A stretch of 10,102 nucleotides of DNA, taken from NCBI GenBank assembly GCA_003024985.2, contig PXIH01S0008271.1, one strand, 5' to 3'. Numbering within the stretch: position 1 is the stretch's first letter; each line of letters opens with the position of its first letter. The notes below the pieces were generated by a model that did no database searches, was not told the origin of the DNA, and saw only the letters and a list, made by a program, of their open reading frames with translations. This document shows positions 5,101-10,102 of this stretch, piece after piece. Origin of the DNA: Euperipatoides rowelli. Taxonomy: Eukaryota; Onychophora; Udeonychophora; Euonychophora; Peripatopsidae. A program made the translations under genes and the position numbers.

Positions 5101-5624
5101 TGTCTTATTTTTTCTATATATCTAAAGCTTTTATTCTTTACTAGTTTATCAATATTTAAATTTAATTTATTTTTATAAATATTATTATATACAGCCGCAG
5201 TTTTTGCTGCAGTTTTATTTTTAAACATACTTAAGCTCTGTTTATTAAAATTATATTTTTCATTTACTAGTTTAGTATAAGACTCTTCTTTAGCTTTGAA
5301 ATGTTTTTTTAAATCATGAGAAGAAAAGCTGTGAATAACATATTTAACCTTACTACCTCTATTTATTCCAAGTTTATGTACAAATCTATTAATGAATCCT
5401 TTACTACTTAGAAATTTTAAATCAGCTTGAAGTGTCCGTAGAGATATTGTTTTAAGCTGATTACGTTTTAAATGAAAGTTAAGCAAATTAAAAACATCTT
5501 TTTGTTTGCAATTAGGATTCATATTAGTTAAATAATCAATACAAGAAATGATCTTAAACAACCTTATTTGATTTTTCTTAAAACAATTAAAAATAGATTT
5601 AGATTTAGTTTGGATATTATTCAT
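5082..5624 (-). CDS. PF57/62-type (Borrelia ORF-A) plasmid maintenance protein
   Basis: The 180-residue basic protein fits the Borrelia plasmid-maintenance family known as PF57/62 or ORF-A, implicated in replication of Borrelia plasmids. Family-like features are an N-terminal helical region (LFKIISCIDYLTNMNPNCKQ), the segment LKRNQLKTISLRTLQADLKFL (about 53-73) and KLGINRGSKVKYVI (about 84-97), followed by a Lys/Asn-rich tail. It starts at ATG 5622-5624 behind GGTGG, inside a 32-bp leader shared with DUF244. It is unusual in being solitary: the customary PF50, PF32 (ParA) and PF49 partners do not follow, since the next gene is the opposing lipoprotein. It is also shorter than the ~360-residue family members. 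It may be a second, regulatory or relict copy, with the full partition locus elsewhere on the plasmid, or an autonomous initiator. Confidence 0.75.
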   Translation of the reverse strand: MNNIQTKSKSIFNCFKKNQIRLFKIISCIDYLTNMNPNCKQKDVFNLLNFHLKRNQLKTISLRTLQADLKFLSSKGFINRFVHKLGINRGSKVKYVIHSFSSHDLKKHFKAKEESYTKLVNEKYNFNKQSLSMFKNKTAAKTAAVYNNIYKNKLNLNIDKLVKNKSFRYIEKIRQNKKKD

Positions 5625-5626
5625 TT

Positions 5627-5658
5627 TACCACCATGTATTTAATTTCTTAATATAAAT
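5627..5658 (-). repeat. 32-bp perfect inverted repeat, left arm (PF57/62 leader)
   Basis: This is identical, as reverse complement, to 5938-5969. It includes the ribosome-binding GGTGGTA and an AT-rich ATTTATATTAAG that can serve as a -10. It lies directly before the PF57/62 ATG. The two copies differ only after the match: AAATG here against TAAAATG at the other side. Confidence 0.92.
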
Positions 5659-5675
5659 AATATAATATAAAAACA

Positions 5676-5681
5676 AGTCAA
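5676..5681 (-). promoter_or_regulatory. Candidate -35 of the PF57/62 gene
   Basis: TTGACT on the minus strand (5676-5681) lies about 55 bp before the PF57/62 start. The sequence that follows is so A+T-rich that several -10 hexamers are possible (TATTTA, TATATT at 5655-5650), so the exact promoter cannot be fixed. Confidence 0.35.
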
Positions 5682-5731
5682 TGCAATATTTTATGTTAAT
5701 TAATTATGAGTTTTTGATAGAATAAAGAAAT

Positions 5732-5833
5732 AAAGGCCCCGAAGGACCCTTATTTATAAAAAACCCCGAAGGGTCAAAGCTATACATGGTGACGGGACAT
5801 TGCGTCCCTAATCACTGATTTAAAATTATAGCA
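5732..5833 (-). ncRNA. Putative small RNA or attenuated leader upstream of PF57/62
   Basis: Read leftward, an extended -10 TGCTATAAT (5833-5825) with a possible -35 TTAGAT (5854-5849, 18-bp spacer) would start a transcript near 5818. This would contain a hairpin (GGGAC/GTCCC with outer GTGA/TCAC, 5789-5815), then a UUCG hairpin followed by six U (5775-5758), then a second UUCG hairpin (5748-5735) with a weaker U-tract. The expected RNA is about 60-85 nt. No ORF of note lies within it. It could be an independent sRNA, or a leader in which most transcripts stop before PF57/62. The PF57/62 gene seems to have its own promoter downstream, which favours the sRNA reading. No known RNA family is recognised. 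Confidence 0.5.
5735..5775 (-). terminator. Tandem UUCG terminator hairpins with alternative pairing
   Basis: Hairpin 1 pairs GACCC/GGGT(T) around UUCG (5775-5762) and is followed by TTTTTT (5763-5758). Hairpin 2 pairs GGTCC/GGGCC around UUCG (5748-5735). In addition GACCCTT (5775-5769) is perfectly complementary to AAGGGTC (5751-5745), which would break both hairpins. This is the pattern of terminator versus antiterminator. Confidence 0.6.
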
Positions 5834-5937
5834 TTTTCTAAGTTTAAGATCTAATGGGATTGTTTATCTTAATTAATTATATATAATTTTCACAGTTTTT
5901 TGTTAAAAGTATTGCTTTTTTGTTACAAAAGATCTAT

Positions 5938-5969
5938 ATTTATATTAAGAAATTAAATACATGGTGGTA
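5938..5969 (+). repeat. 32-bp perfect inverted repeat, right arm (DUF244 leader)
   Basis: This is the reverse-complement twin of 5627-5658. It supplies the GGTGGTA ribosome-binding segment for the DUF244 ATG at 5974 and a TATATT-type -10. Confidence 0.92.
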
Positions 5970-5973
5970 TAAA

Positions 5974-7287
5974 ATGACAAATTTAAATAAATTAAGTGAT
6001 ATTTTTAAAGAAAAATATTTTAGCGAAGGGATTAACGAGGACTTAATTGAGATGGACGAGCAGTTCATAGATATTTGCAAAGAATCATTTGTAGGGTATA
6101 TTACTCAAAACAAAGACAAACTACTAGAGACTGTAACTTACACTGAAGCTGAGTTTAAAGCGTTAAGCAAGCCATTAGAAGTAAAATTTAAAGCTAAAAG
6201 AATACCAAAGACTAAATCTTTTAAAAGGCTACACAAAGATGTAGATTTTCAAATTCAACGTAGGGTATTAAATATGAGTTTAAATACTTATGGATCAAGT
6301 GAACTTGGGAATATACTTATCAACTTTGAGAATGAGTTTCAAGTTGCTTTAGGTATACAAAGAAAAGAATATTCTATTAAGACTAAAAACTTAATGAATG
6401 AAGGCAAGACTTTAGAGCATTTATTTTTTGAAAGATTTTATACTGAACATAGTCAACAAATCAAAGAATTCAATGTGAATAAGTACAAAAATGGAAGGGA
6501 TAAGTATTTTTATTACATGGAGAGTCTAAGTTCAACACCTGATGCATGGTTTAAAAATTACAACAATGAAATAGAACTTTTAGAAGTAAAACATACAAGT
6601 AATGCTTATTTAGTTTCAGGAGCAAGAGAGTTTAACATTGCAGGCAATTTCTTGAGCAACGAATATTTTTTCAGATACTATGTGCAAGTACAAGTACAAC
6701 TGTTATGTACAGGACTTAATAAAGCTAATCTTTACATTAACCACAACGGAGAAGCAATTAACTGTATAATTCTTAAAAACGAAGGCTTAATTGAAAAAGT
6801 ATTAAGAGTAATTAAAAGATTTAAAACCTTAAGAGCTAGTTTTCAGGATGGAATAATACGTGGAGTTTCCTTAGAAGTTTTAGTGGAATTAAGTAAACAA
6901 CATCCATTTGGATATGAATACTTTGTTAACTTTGATTTTTTCAATGAGTTTAGTGAATTTCTACCTTTTAAAACTTTAGAACTAGGCAAAGACAAAGTAA
7001 TTAATTTTGTAAGTACCTTAGATGAACTATTAATACTAAATAAGACTTTTTATGCAATAGAATATCAAGCACAAGAAAAGGTAAAAGAAGAAACCTTATT
7101 AATTAAAAAAAGAATAAAAGAAGGAATAAATAACTTACAAAGTTATGGGTTAAAAGAAAAAACCATATACAAGTTAGAAAAAGGCTATATGTATTTTAAA
7201 GAAAAAGGAGGAGAAATTAAAAATTACTTCAAAGTACTAAGACTAAACAGGGAAGCAGGAAACTCTAGTCTTACTAGGGTTTCTTAA
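5974..7287 (+). CDS. DUF244 family protein with YqaJ/lambda-exonuclease-like nuclease motifs
   Basis: The 437-residue product starts at ATG 5974 behind GGTGGTA in the shared leader; an upstream in-frame TTG (5920) would add 18 residues across the promoter and is rejected. I recognise the Borrelia DUF244 family. Its centre carries a PD-(D/E)XK nuclease pattern like that of YqaJ/lambda exonuclease: a Gly-x-x-x-Glu helix (MNEGKTLEHLFFERFY, about 141-156), STPDAWF with Asp190, LLEVKHTS with Glu204 and Lys206, and the Gln-rich helix YYVQVQVQLL (235-244). Such enzymes resect double-stranded ends to feed a single-strand annealing protein. No annealing partner is visible next door; bdr3 follows 55 bp downstream. 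The C-terminal ~170 residues are helical and unassigned. The presumed function is phage recombination or DNA processing; activity is inferred from motifs only. Confidence 0.82.
   Translation: MTNLNKLSDIFKEKYFSEGINEDLIEMDEQFIDICKESFVGYITQNKDKLLETVTYTEAEFKALSKPLEVKFKAKRIPKTKSFKRLHKDVDFQIQRRVLNMSLNTYGSSELGNILINFENEFQVALGIQRKEYSIKTKNLMNEGKTLEHLFFERFYTEHSQQIKEFNVNKYKNGRDKYFYYMESLSSTPDAWFKNYNNEIELLEVKHTSNAYLVSGAREFNIAGNFLSNEYFFRYYVQVQVQLLCTGLNKANLYINHNGEAINCIILKNEGLIEKVLRVIKRFKTLRASFQDGIIRGVSLEVLVELSKQHPFGYEYFVNFDFFNEFSEFLPFKTLELGKDKVINFVSTLDELLILNKTFYAIEYQAQEKVKEETLLIKKRIKEGINNLQSYGLKEKTIYKLEKGYMYFKEKGGEIKNYFKVLRLNREAGNSSLTRVS
7260..7282 (+). terminator. Hairpin at the end of the DUF244 gene
   Basis: AAACTCTAG (7260-7268) and CTAGGGTTT (7274-7282) form a 9-bp stem with one G-U pair and a 5-nt loop, ending just before the stop codon (7285-7287). 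Only a short pyrimidine tail follows, so termination would be weak; mRNA 3'-end protection is another option. Confidence 0.45.
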
Positions 7288-7321
7288 ATTCCCCTAAAGC
7301 TTAAAGATTAGAATAATAGTG

Positions 7322-7337
7322 TATAATTAATTAGGAG
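7322..7337 (+). promoter_or_regulatory. bdr3 promoter -10 and RBS
   Basis: TATAAT (7322-7327) and AGGAG (7333-7337), five bases before ATG 7343, repeat the compact arrangement of the other two bdr genes. No clear -35 is present. Confidence 0.55.
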
Positions 7338-7342
7338 CTTAT

Positions 7343-7801
7343 ATGCAAACAAGAGTACAAGAACATGAAATGCAAGAAGAATTAATAAGAATAGGAATGA
7401 ATGAAAATCTAGCAAGAGATCTAGCTTTAAGGTATTACAATAATGAAATTACCATTAAAGACNTAGAATACTTAAGACAAGAGTTTAAAAGTGAACTAGG
7501 CTTGGCCAAAAGTGAGCTTAGAAGAGATATTAATAATGTAGAAAATAGAATTAATACTAAGATAGATAAGCTTGATAATAAGATAGATAGTGTAGCAACT
7601 GAGCTTAATAATAAGATAGATAATGTAGCAACTGAGCTTAATAATAAGATAGATAGACTTGATGATAAGCTTAGCAATGAAATAAAATTAGTTAAGAAAG
7701 ATATCCAGAGCAATTTTAGGTTTCATAATTGGATATTAGGATTTTCAATAACTTTAAATCTAACAGTTTTAGGATTAATATTAGCATTATTTTTTAAATA
7801 A
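7343..7801 (+). CDS. bdr: Bdr family protein, copy 3
   Basis: This 152-residue Bdr protein has the classic N-terminus (MQTRVQEHEMQEELIRIGMNE) and a long coiled-coil of 11-residue repeats (KIDSVATELNN, KIDNVATELNN, then variants; about 65-115). A C-terminal membrane anchor (about 129-151, WILGFSITLNLTVLGLILALFF) differs from that of copies 1 and 2. It therefore belongs to a different Bdr subgroup. One base is undetermined (N at 7463, codon NTA, cannot be a stop). It has its own -10 and AGGAG and is not followed by the small basic-protein gene. It lies between DUF244 and the portal gene, the same strand as both. Bdr function is not established; membrane association with prophage biology is the usual inference. 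Confidence 0.88.
   Translation: MQTRVQEHEMQEELIRIGMNENLARDLALRYYNNEITIKDXEYLRQEFKSELGLAKSELRRDINNVENRINTKIDKLDNKIDSVATELNNKIDNVATELNNKIDRLDDKLSNEIKLVKKDIQSNFRFHNWILGFSITLNLTVLGLILALFFK
7580..7645 (+). repeat. 33-bp tandem repeat in bdr3
   Basis: Units 7580-7612 and 7613-7645 differ at one base and encode KIDSVATELNN and KIDNVATELNN. A partial third unit follows. Confidence 0.85.
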
Positions 7802-7841
7802 ACTTTCATTAAAGACTTAATTGTTAATTAACAGAAACCAA

Positions 7842-7871
7842 TTGACAATTACAGCAAAAACAAAGTAATAT
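7842..7871 (+). promoter_or_regulatory. Promoter upstream of portal gene
   Basis: TTGACA (7842-7847) is a perfect -35, 18 bp before TAATAT (7866-7871). Transcription would start near 7878, only a few bases before the strong hairpin at 7885-7929 and about 80 bp before the portal start. Confidence 0.55.
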
Positions 7872-7884
7872 ATAGATATATATA

Positions 7885-7929
7885 AAGGTTTGTTGATCAA
7901 TAGGAGAACTATATCAACAAGCCTTTTTT
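7885..7929 (+). terminator. Strong stem-loop with U-tract in the portal-gene leader
   Basis: AAGGTTTGTTGAT (7885-7897) pairs along its full 13 bp (one G-U) with ATCAACAAGCCTT (7913-7925) around a 15-nt loop, followed by six T (7924-7929). It has the form of an intrinsic terminator. It may end bdr3 transcription, or attenuate transcripts from the promoter just upstream. CAATAG in the loop can also pair with CTATTG just after the U-tract (7930-7935). Confidence 0.75.
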
Positions 7930-7959
7930 CTATTGGTCATGTCCTTTTAGTTAAGGGTT

Positions 7960-8787
7960 ATGGAAGAAAAAGAAATATTAATAAAAGAATTAAGTTTAGA
8001 AAGCAATTTAGGTTTTGAGTATTATTCATATTTAGGAATGGATAATTATTCTAAGCATAAAGAGATGAGCAGTGATTCAGCAATATACAGAGCTTTACAA
8101 ATTAGGATTAACAATGCCTTAGACTATGAATTTACAATTAAGCATGAGAACTTAAGGATACAAGCCTTTTTAGAAGAAAATTTAGTAACACTAAAGTCAA
8201 GTATGCATAAGTTATTATATTTTAGTTTAATTTATGGTTATNCAATAGGTGAATTAATATATGAAAGCAAAGACAATAANTATTATTTAAAGCAAGTACA
8301 AGTACTAGAAAACCCAAGTATTAAGTACAAAGAAGGCAAGCTTTACATACAAATAAAAGGAGCATCCATTCAAGTTCCAGAATATAAATTCCTACATTTT
8401 AGGAACAACAAGCAAGAAAGCACAAATGAAAACAGGAATGGAGTTAGTGAATTAGTAGCAGTAGAACAGCTATATCAGTTAAAAAGAACACTAGAAGAAA
8501 AACTTAAAATAACAGCAGAGTATTATTCTAAGCCAAGGATAGTAGTANTTTTAGATACTAAAGACTATAGTGTGACAAAAAGCGAGCAAGAAGCAATTAA
8601 AGAGCTTGGAAAAAACATAGCAGACAACTATCAAAGAAGTGGAGCTGCTGTTATGACTGATGTTAAGGAAATAAAGACAATAGAATTCACAAACAGTCTT
8701 ACAACCTTTAATGAACAAATTACCTCAATTAACACACAAATAATACAGACATTAACAGGGCCAGAGCTTAGCAGGAGAAGAAGCTAA
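7960..8787 (+). CDS. Mu gp29-like portal protein, N-terminal part (frame broken)
   Basis: The 275-residue frame matches the N-terminal two-thirds of DUF935/Mu gp29-type portals, the dodecameric ring through which DNA enters the head. Portal-like stretches are the early DSAIYRALQIRINNAL, the LLYFSLIYGY segment, the FLHFRNN strand followed by NGVSELVAVEQLY, and SINTQIIQTLTG near the end, where the family normally continues into a GxxLAxxxxKHG segment. Here the frame instead ends PELSRRRS and stops at 8787. The expected continuation is found one frame over from 8762, so an extra base in the GGGCC at 8758-8762 probably causes a frameshift. Three undetermined bases (8242, 8280, 8548) show weak base calling here. 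RBS is AAGGG at 7953-7957, unusually close to ATG 7960. Confidence 0.8.
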   Translation: MEEKEILIKELSLESNLGFEYYSYLGMDNYSKHKEMSSDSAIYRALQIRINNALDYEFTIKHENLRIQAFLEENLVTLKSSMHKLLYFSLIYGYXIGELIYESKDNXYYLKQVQVLENPSIKYKEGKLYIQIKGASIQVPEYKFLHFRNNKQESTNENRNGVSELVAVEQLYQLKRTLEEKLKITAEYYSKPRIVVXLDTKDYSVTKSEQEAIKELGKNIADNYQRSGAAVMTDVKEIKTIEFTNSLTTFNEQITSINTQIIQTLTGPELSRRRS

Positions 8788-8833
8788 GCATGGGACTAGG
8801 GCACAAGCAACAGTACACAAGGAAATACTAGAC

Positions 8834-9991
8834 ATGATGTGCAGGAGTGATTTAGATAATTTATTACAGTTTATGAACAAAGAAATAATTAACAATCTTT
8901 TAAAGATTAATTTTAATACACAAGTAAAAGAACCCATATTAATAATCAATGAAGTAATAAAAGAAGACATAATGACATGGGATGTAATAAAAGAAGCATA
9001 CGCAATGGGCTTAGCAGTAAGCAGAAGTCAAGTTTACAATTTGATTAAAGAACCAAAAGACAAAGAAGATATTTTAATTAAAGAGCTTAAAGCAAGAGAA
9101 GAGGAAAAGGAAGAAGGATTTAGTGAAGCAAAAGAAAGCTTTAAGAGGAAAGTTTTAAAAGATTTAAAACTTTTAGACAAATATAATACTTATTATGAGG
9201 CAAGGATCAGAGCACGAACAGAAGAATTTATTACAAAGCAGTTAAAAGATTTGGGATTTAGTAAATTTAGAGAGAAAGATTTTTTTATTAAAGAAAAAGA
9301 AATATTAGAAGAATTTCAAGATGTGATTTATGAGTTTTTAGTTAAATCATTTCAAGTAGGAAGCAGTAGGGAACTAGGAGAAGGATTTAGCGAGAACTTA
9401 AGAGAACGAGCTAGATTAATTTCAATTTTAAATATTGGTCAAAATGTAAAGAGCTTATATGAGAAATTATTTAAAGAAGCTCAAGCAAAAGAAATAAAAG
9501 CAATAATAAGTGAAGGGATTAATCAAGGAGAGGATTTTTTTGAAGTATTTAAAAAGCTTAAGGATGCAAGTGAAGCTCCTTTAGTAGTTGATGGGAACTA
9601 TTTTGAGACTGTATTTAGAACAAACAGTCAAGCTTTATACAATCATTCTAATTTAATGGATATACAAAGTGATAAAGAAGTAGAGTATTTAGAACTAGTA
9701 GGGATTAACGATGTACGTCAAACTAGTATCTGTCAAAGCAGGCATGGGGCAATTTACAGCAAAGACGATCCTAATTTACCAGTACCGCCATTACATTTCA
9801 ATTGTAGAAGCACTTTAATACCAATTTATGGTAAGAACATTAAGATCGAACGTCCTAAGCAAGCAGCAGCAATTCCTGAAGGATTTGGGAAGAATCAAGC
9901 TAGTTTATTTGATTTTATCAACAAAGAAATGACAGAACAACTTAAGGAATTCAAAGAATTTATAAGGAGTGAAGATGAAAAAGTTAGTTAA
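8834..9991 (+). CDS. Portal C-terminus fused to Mu gpF-like head morphogenesis domain
   Basis: The ATG-initiated frame is 385 residues, but the same frame is open from at least 8762 and there encodes the missing portal segment (SLAGEEAKHGTRAQATVHKE), so ATG 8834 is probably not a natural start and has no RBS. Residues ~1-60 finish the portal (MCRSDLDNLLQF, INFNTQ). A charged helical region follows, then a C-terminal MuF/SPP1 gp7-type domain with FRTNSQALYN (about 262-271) and the ending ICQSRHGAIY ... PPLHFNCRSTLIPIYG, the family hallmark. MuF proteins are minor head proteins that ride with the portal. In Mu the two are separate genes (gp29, gp30); here they seem to be a single fused gene of roughly 675 codons. 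The 3' end overlaps the next gene by 17 bp. Confidence 0.8.
   Translation: MMCRSDLDNLLQFMNKEIINNLLKINFNTQVKEPILIINEVIKEDIMTWDVIKEAYAMGLAVSRSQVYNLIKEPKDKEDILIKELKAREEEKEEGFSEAKESFKRKVLKDLKLLDKYNTYYEARIRARTEEFITKQLKDLGFSKFREKDFFIKEKEILEEFQDVIYEFLVKSFQVGSSRELGEGFSENLRERARLISILNIGQNVKSLYEKLFKEAQAKEIKAIISEGINQGEDFFEVFKKLKDASEAPLVVDGNYFETVFRTNSQALYNHSNLMDIQSDKEVEYLELVGINDVRQTSICQSRHGAIYSKDDPNLPVPPLHFNCRSTLIPIYGKNIKIERPKQAAAIPEGFGKNQASLFDFINKEMTEQLKEFKEFIRSEDEKVS
9964..9969 (+). promoter_or_regulatory. Ribosome-binding site of the downstream head gene
   Basis: AAGGAG lies five bases before ATG 9975, inside the end of the MuF-domain reading frame. The overlap implies translational coupling within one late operon. 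Confidence 0.6.
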
Positions 9992-10102
9992 AATTACCTT
10001 AGCACGAGCAGGGAAGCATGGTAGTGTTGGGGATTTTGGAGTATTAGAGGAAGATACATTAAAGCAAATAGTTTCTAAGTTTGAAGCAAACAAAGTACCT
10101 TT
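9975..10102 (+). CDS. N-terminus of probable prohead protease/scaffold protein (cut by window end)
   Basis: Forty-two codons are visible, starting MKKLVKITLARAGKHGSVGDFG and continuing LEEDTLKQIVSKFEANKVP. The form resembles the N-terminal region of phage Mu gpI-like protease/scaffold proteins, which begin with a short strand, a 'filter' or 'GDFG' turn, then a helix leading into an (N/G)xxP segment. The position directly after the portal-MuF gene, with a 17-bp overlap and a strong RBS, is where the protease/scaffold gene lies in Mu-like head operons. The catalytic residues would be outside the window, so the family call rests on position and a short resemblance. Confidence 0.5.
   Translation, partial: MKKLVKITLARAGKHGSVGDFGVLEEDTLKQIVSKFEANKVP

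Larger units (their letters stand above)
5625..5973. other. Control region between divergent PF57/62 and DUF244 genes (possible origin/regulatory locus)
   Basis: This 349-bp gap has no credible ORF. It is bounded by perfect 32-bp inverted repeats that reach into both gene leaders, and it contains the putative sRNA, TTAATTAATTA-type AT-rich tracts (about 5696-5706 and 5870-5880) and two direct copies of TTTTTTGTTA (5896-5905 and 5916-5925, 20 bp apart). An AT-rich region with iteron-like repeats next to a PF57/62 gene is where a Borrelia plasmid origin would be expected; that role is inferred. Confidence 0.45.

Noticed and set aside
5920-5973. N-terminal extension of the DUF244 protein from TTG 5920
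   Set aside because: The extension passes through promoter-like DNA and the 32-bp repeat; ATG 5974 has the GGTGGTA site in the same position as in the PF57/62 gene.
8752-8834. Programmed ribosomal frameshift between the two portal frames
   Set aside because: No slippery heptamer or downstream pseudoknot is evident, the stop is 30 codons on, and nearby N bases make an indel or mutation simpler. Kept as an open question in the findings.
8752-8970. Minus-strand 72-codon ORF near the portal frameshift
   Set aside because: Opposite conserved portal coding sequence, with no RBS or recognisable features.
9905-10093. Minus-strand ORF at the window end
   Set aside because: Opposite the MuF C-terminus and the next head gene, both supported by motifs and RBS.
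1-10102. tRNA, rRNA or insertion-sequence transposase
   Set aside because: I saw no cloverleaf-like or rRNA-like sequence and no transposase motifs; the only recombinase is the tyrosine type at 1005-1604.

Overview
The window is A+T-rich DNA from a Borrelia-type spirochete (Lyme or relapsing-fever group) and looks like part of a plasmid-borne prophage, of the general kind represented by the cp32 and lp28-2 families. The evidence is three Bdr-family genes, a PF57/62 (Borrelia ORF-A) plasmid-maintenance gene, a DUF603 gene, a DUF244 gene, a short spirochetal lipoprotein, and a Mu/PBSX-like packaging and head module. I cannot name the species or plasmid from the sequence alone.

Layout. 1-303: C-terminal end of an unrecognised gene (+). 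357-794: bdr copy 1 (+), followed by a 20-codon stump of a small basic-protein gene and a leftward terminator. 1005-1604: a catalytic-domain-only tyrosine recombinase (-). 1818-4015: packaging operon (+), a DUF603 putative small terminase followed by the PBSX-type large terminase. 4022-4670: bdr copy 2 plus the intact small basic-protein gene (-). 4742-5041: short lipoprotein (+) ending at a UUCG terminator. 5082-5624: solitary PF57/62 gene (-). 5625-5973: a non-coding control region. 5974-7287: DUF244 protein with YqaJ/lambda-exonuclease-like nuclease motifs (+). 7343-7801: bdr copy 3 (+). 7802-7959: promoter-like sequence and a strong hairpin terminator. 7960-9991: Mu gp29-like portal and Mu gpF-like head-morphogenesis domains, which appear to be one gene split by a one-base frameshift. 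9975 to the window end: start of a probable prohead protease/scaffold gene.

How it fits together. The terminase subunits load DNA through the portal into a prohead built by the MuF and protease/scaffold proteins. The DUF244 nuclease may process prophage DNA ends for recombination, and the recombinase could act in plasmid/prophage rearrangement. PF57/62 is the plasmid replication/maintenance factor type. The most unusual part is the control region between PF57/62 and DUF244. It has perfect 32-bp inverted repeats that supply both divergent genes with the same leader. Inside them lies a leftward extended -10 promoter, a hairpin and tandem UUCG hairpins, which look like a small RNA or attenuator.

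The window also records recombination. The bdr1 and bdr2 3' ends form a 127-bp near-identical inverted repeat, and the bdr1 side ends in a chimeric junction with the PF57/62 terminator region. Five single N bases (4955, 7463, 8242, 8280, 8548) show imperfect base calling, so the portal frameshift may be an artefact.
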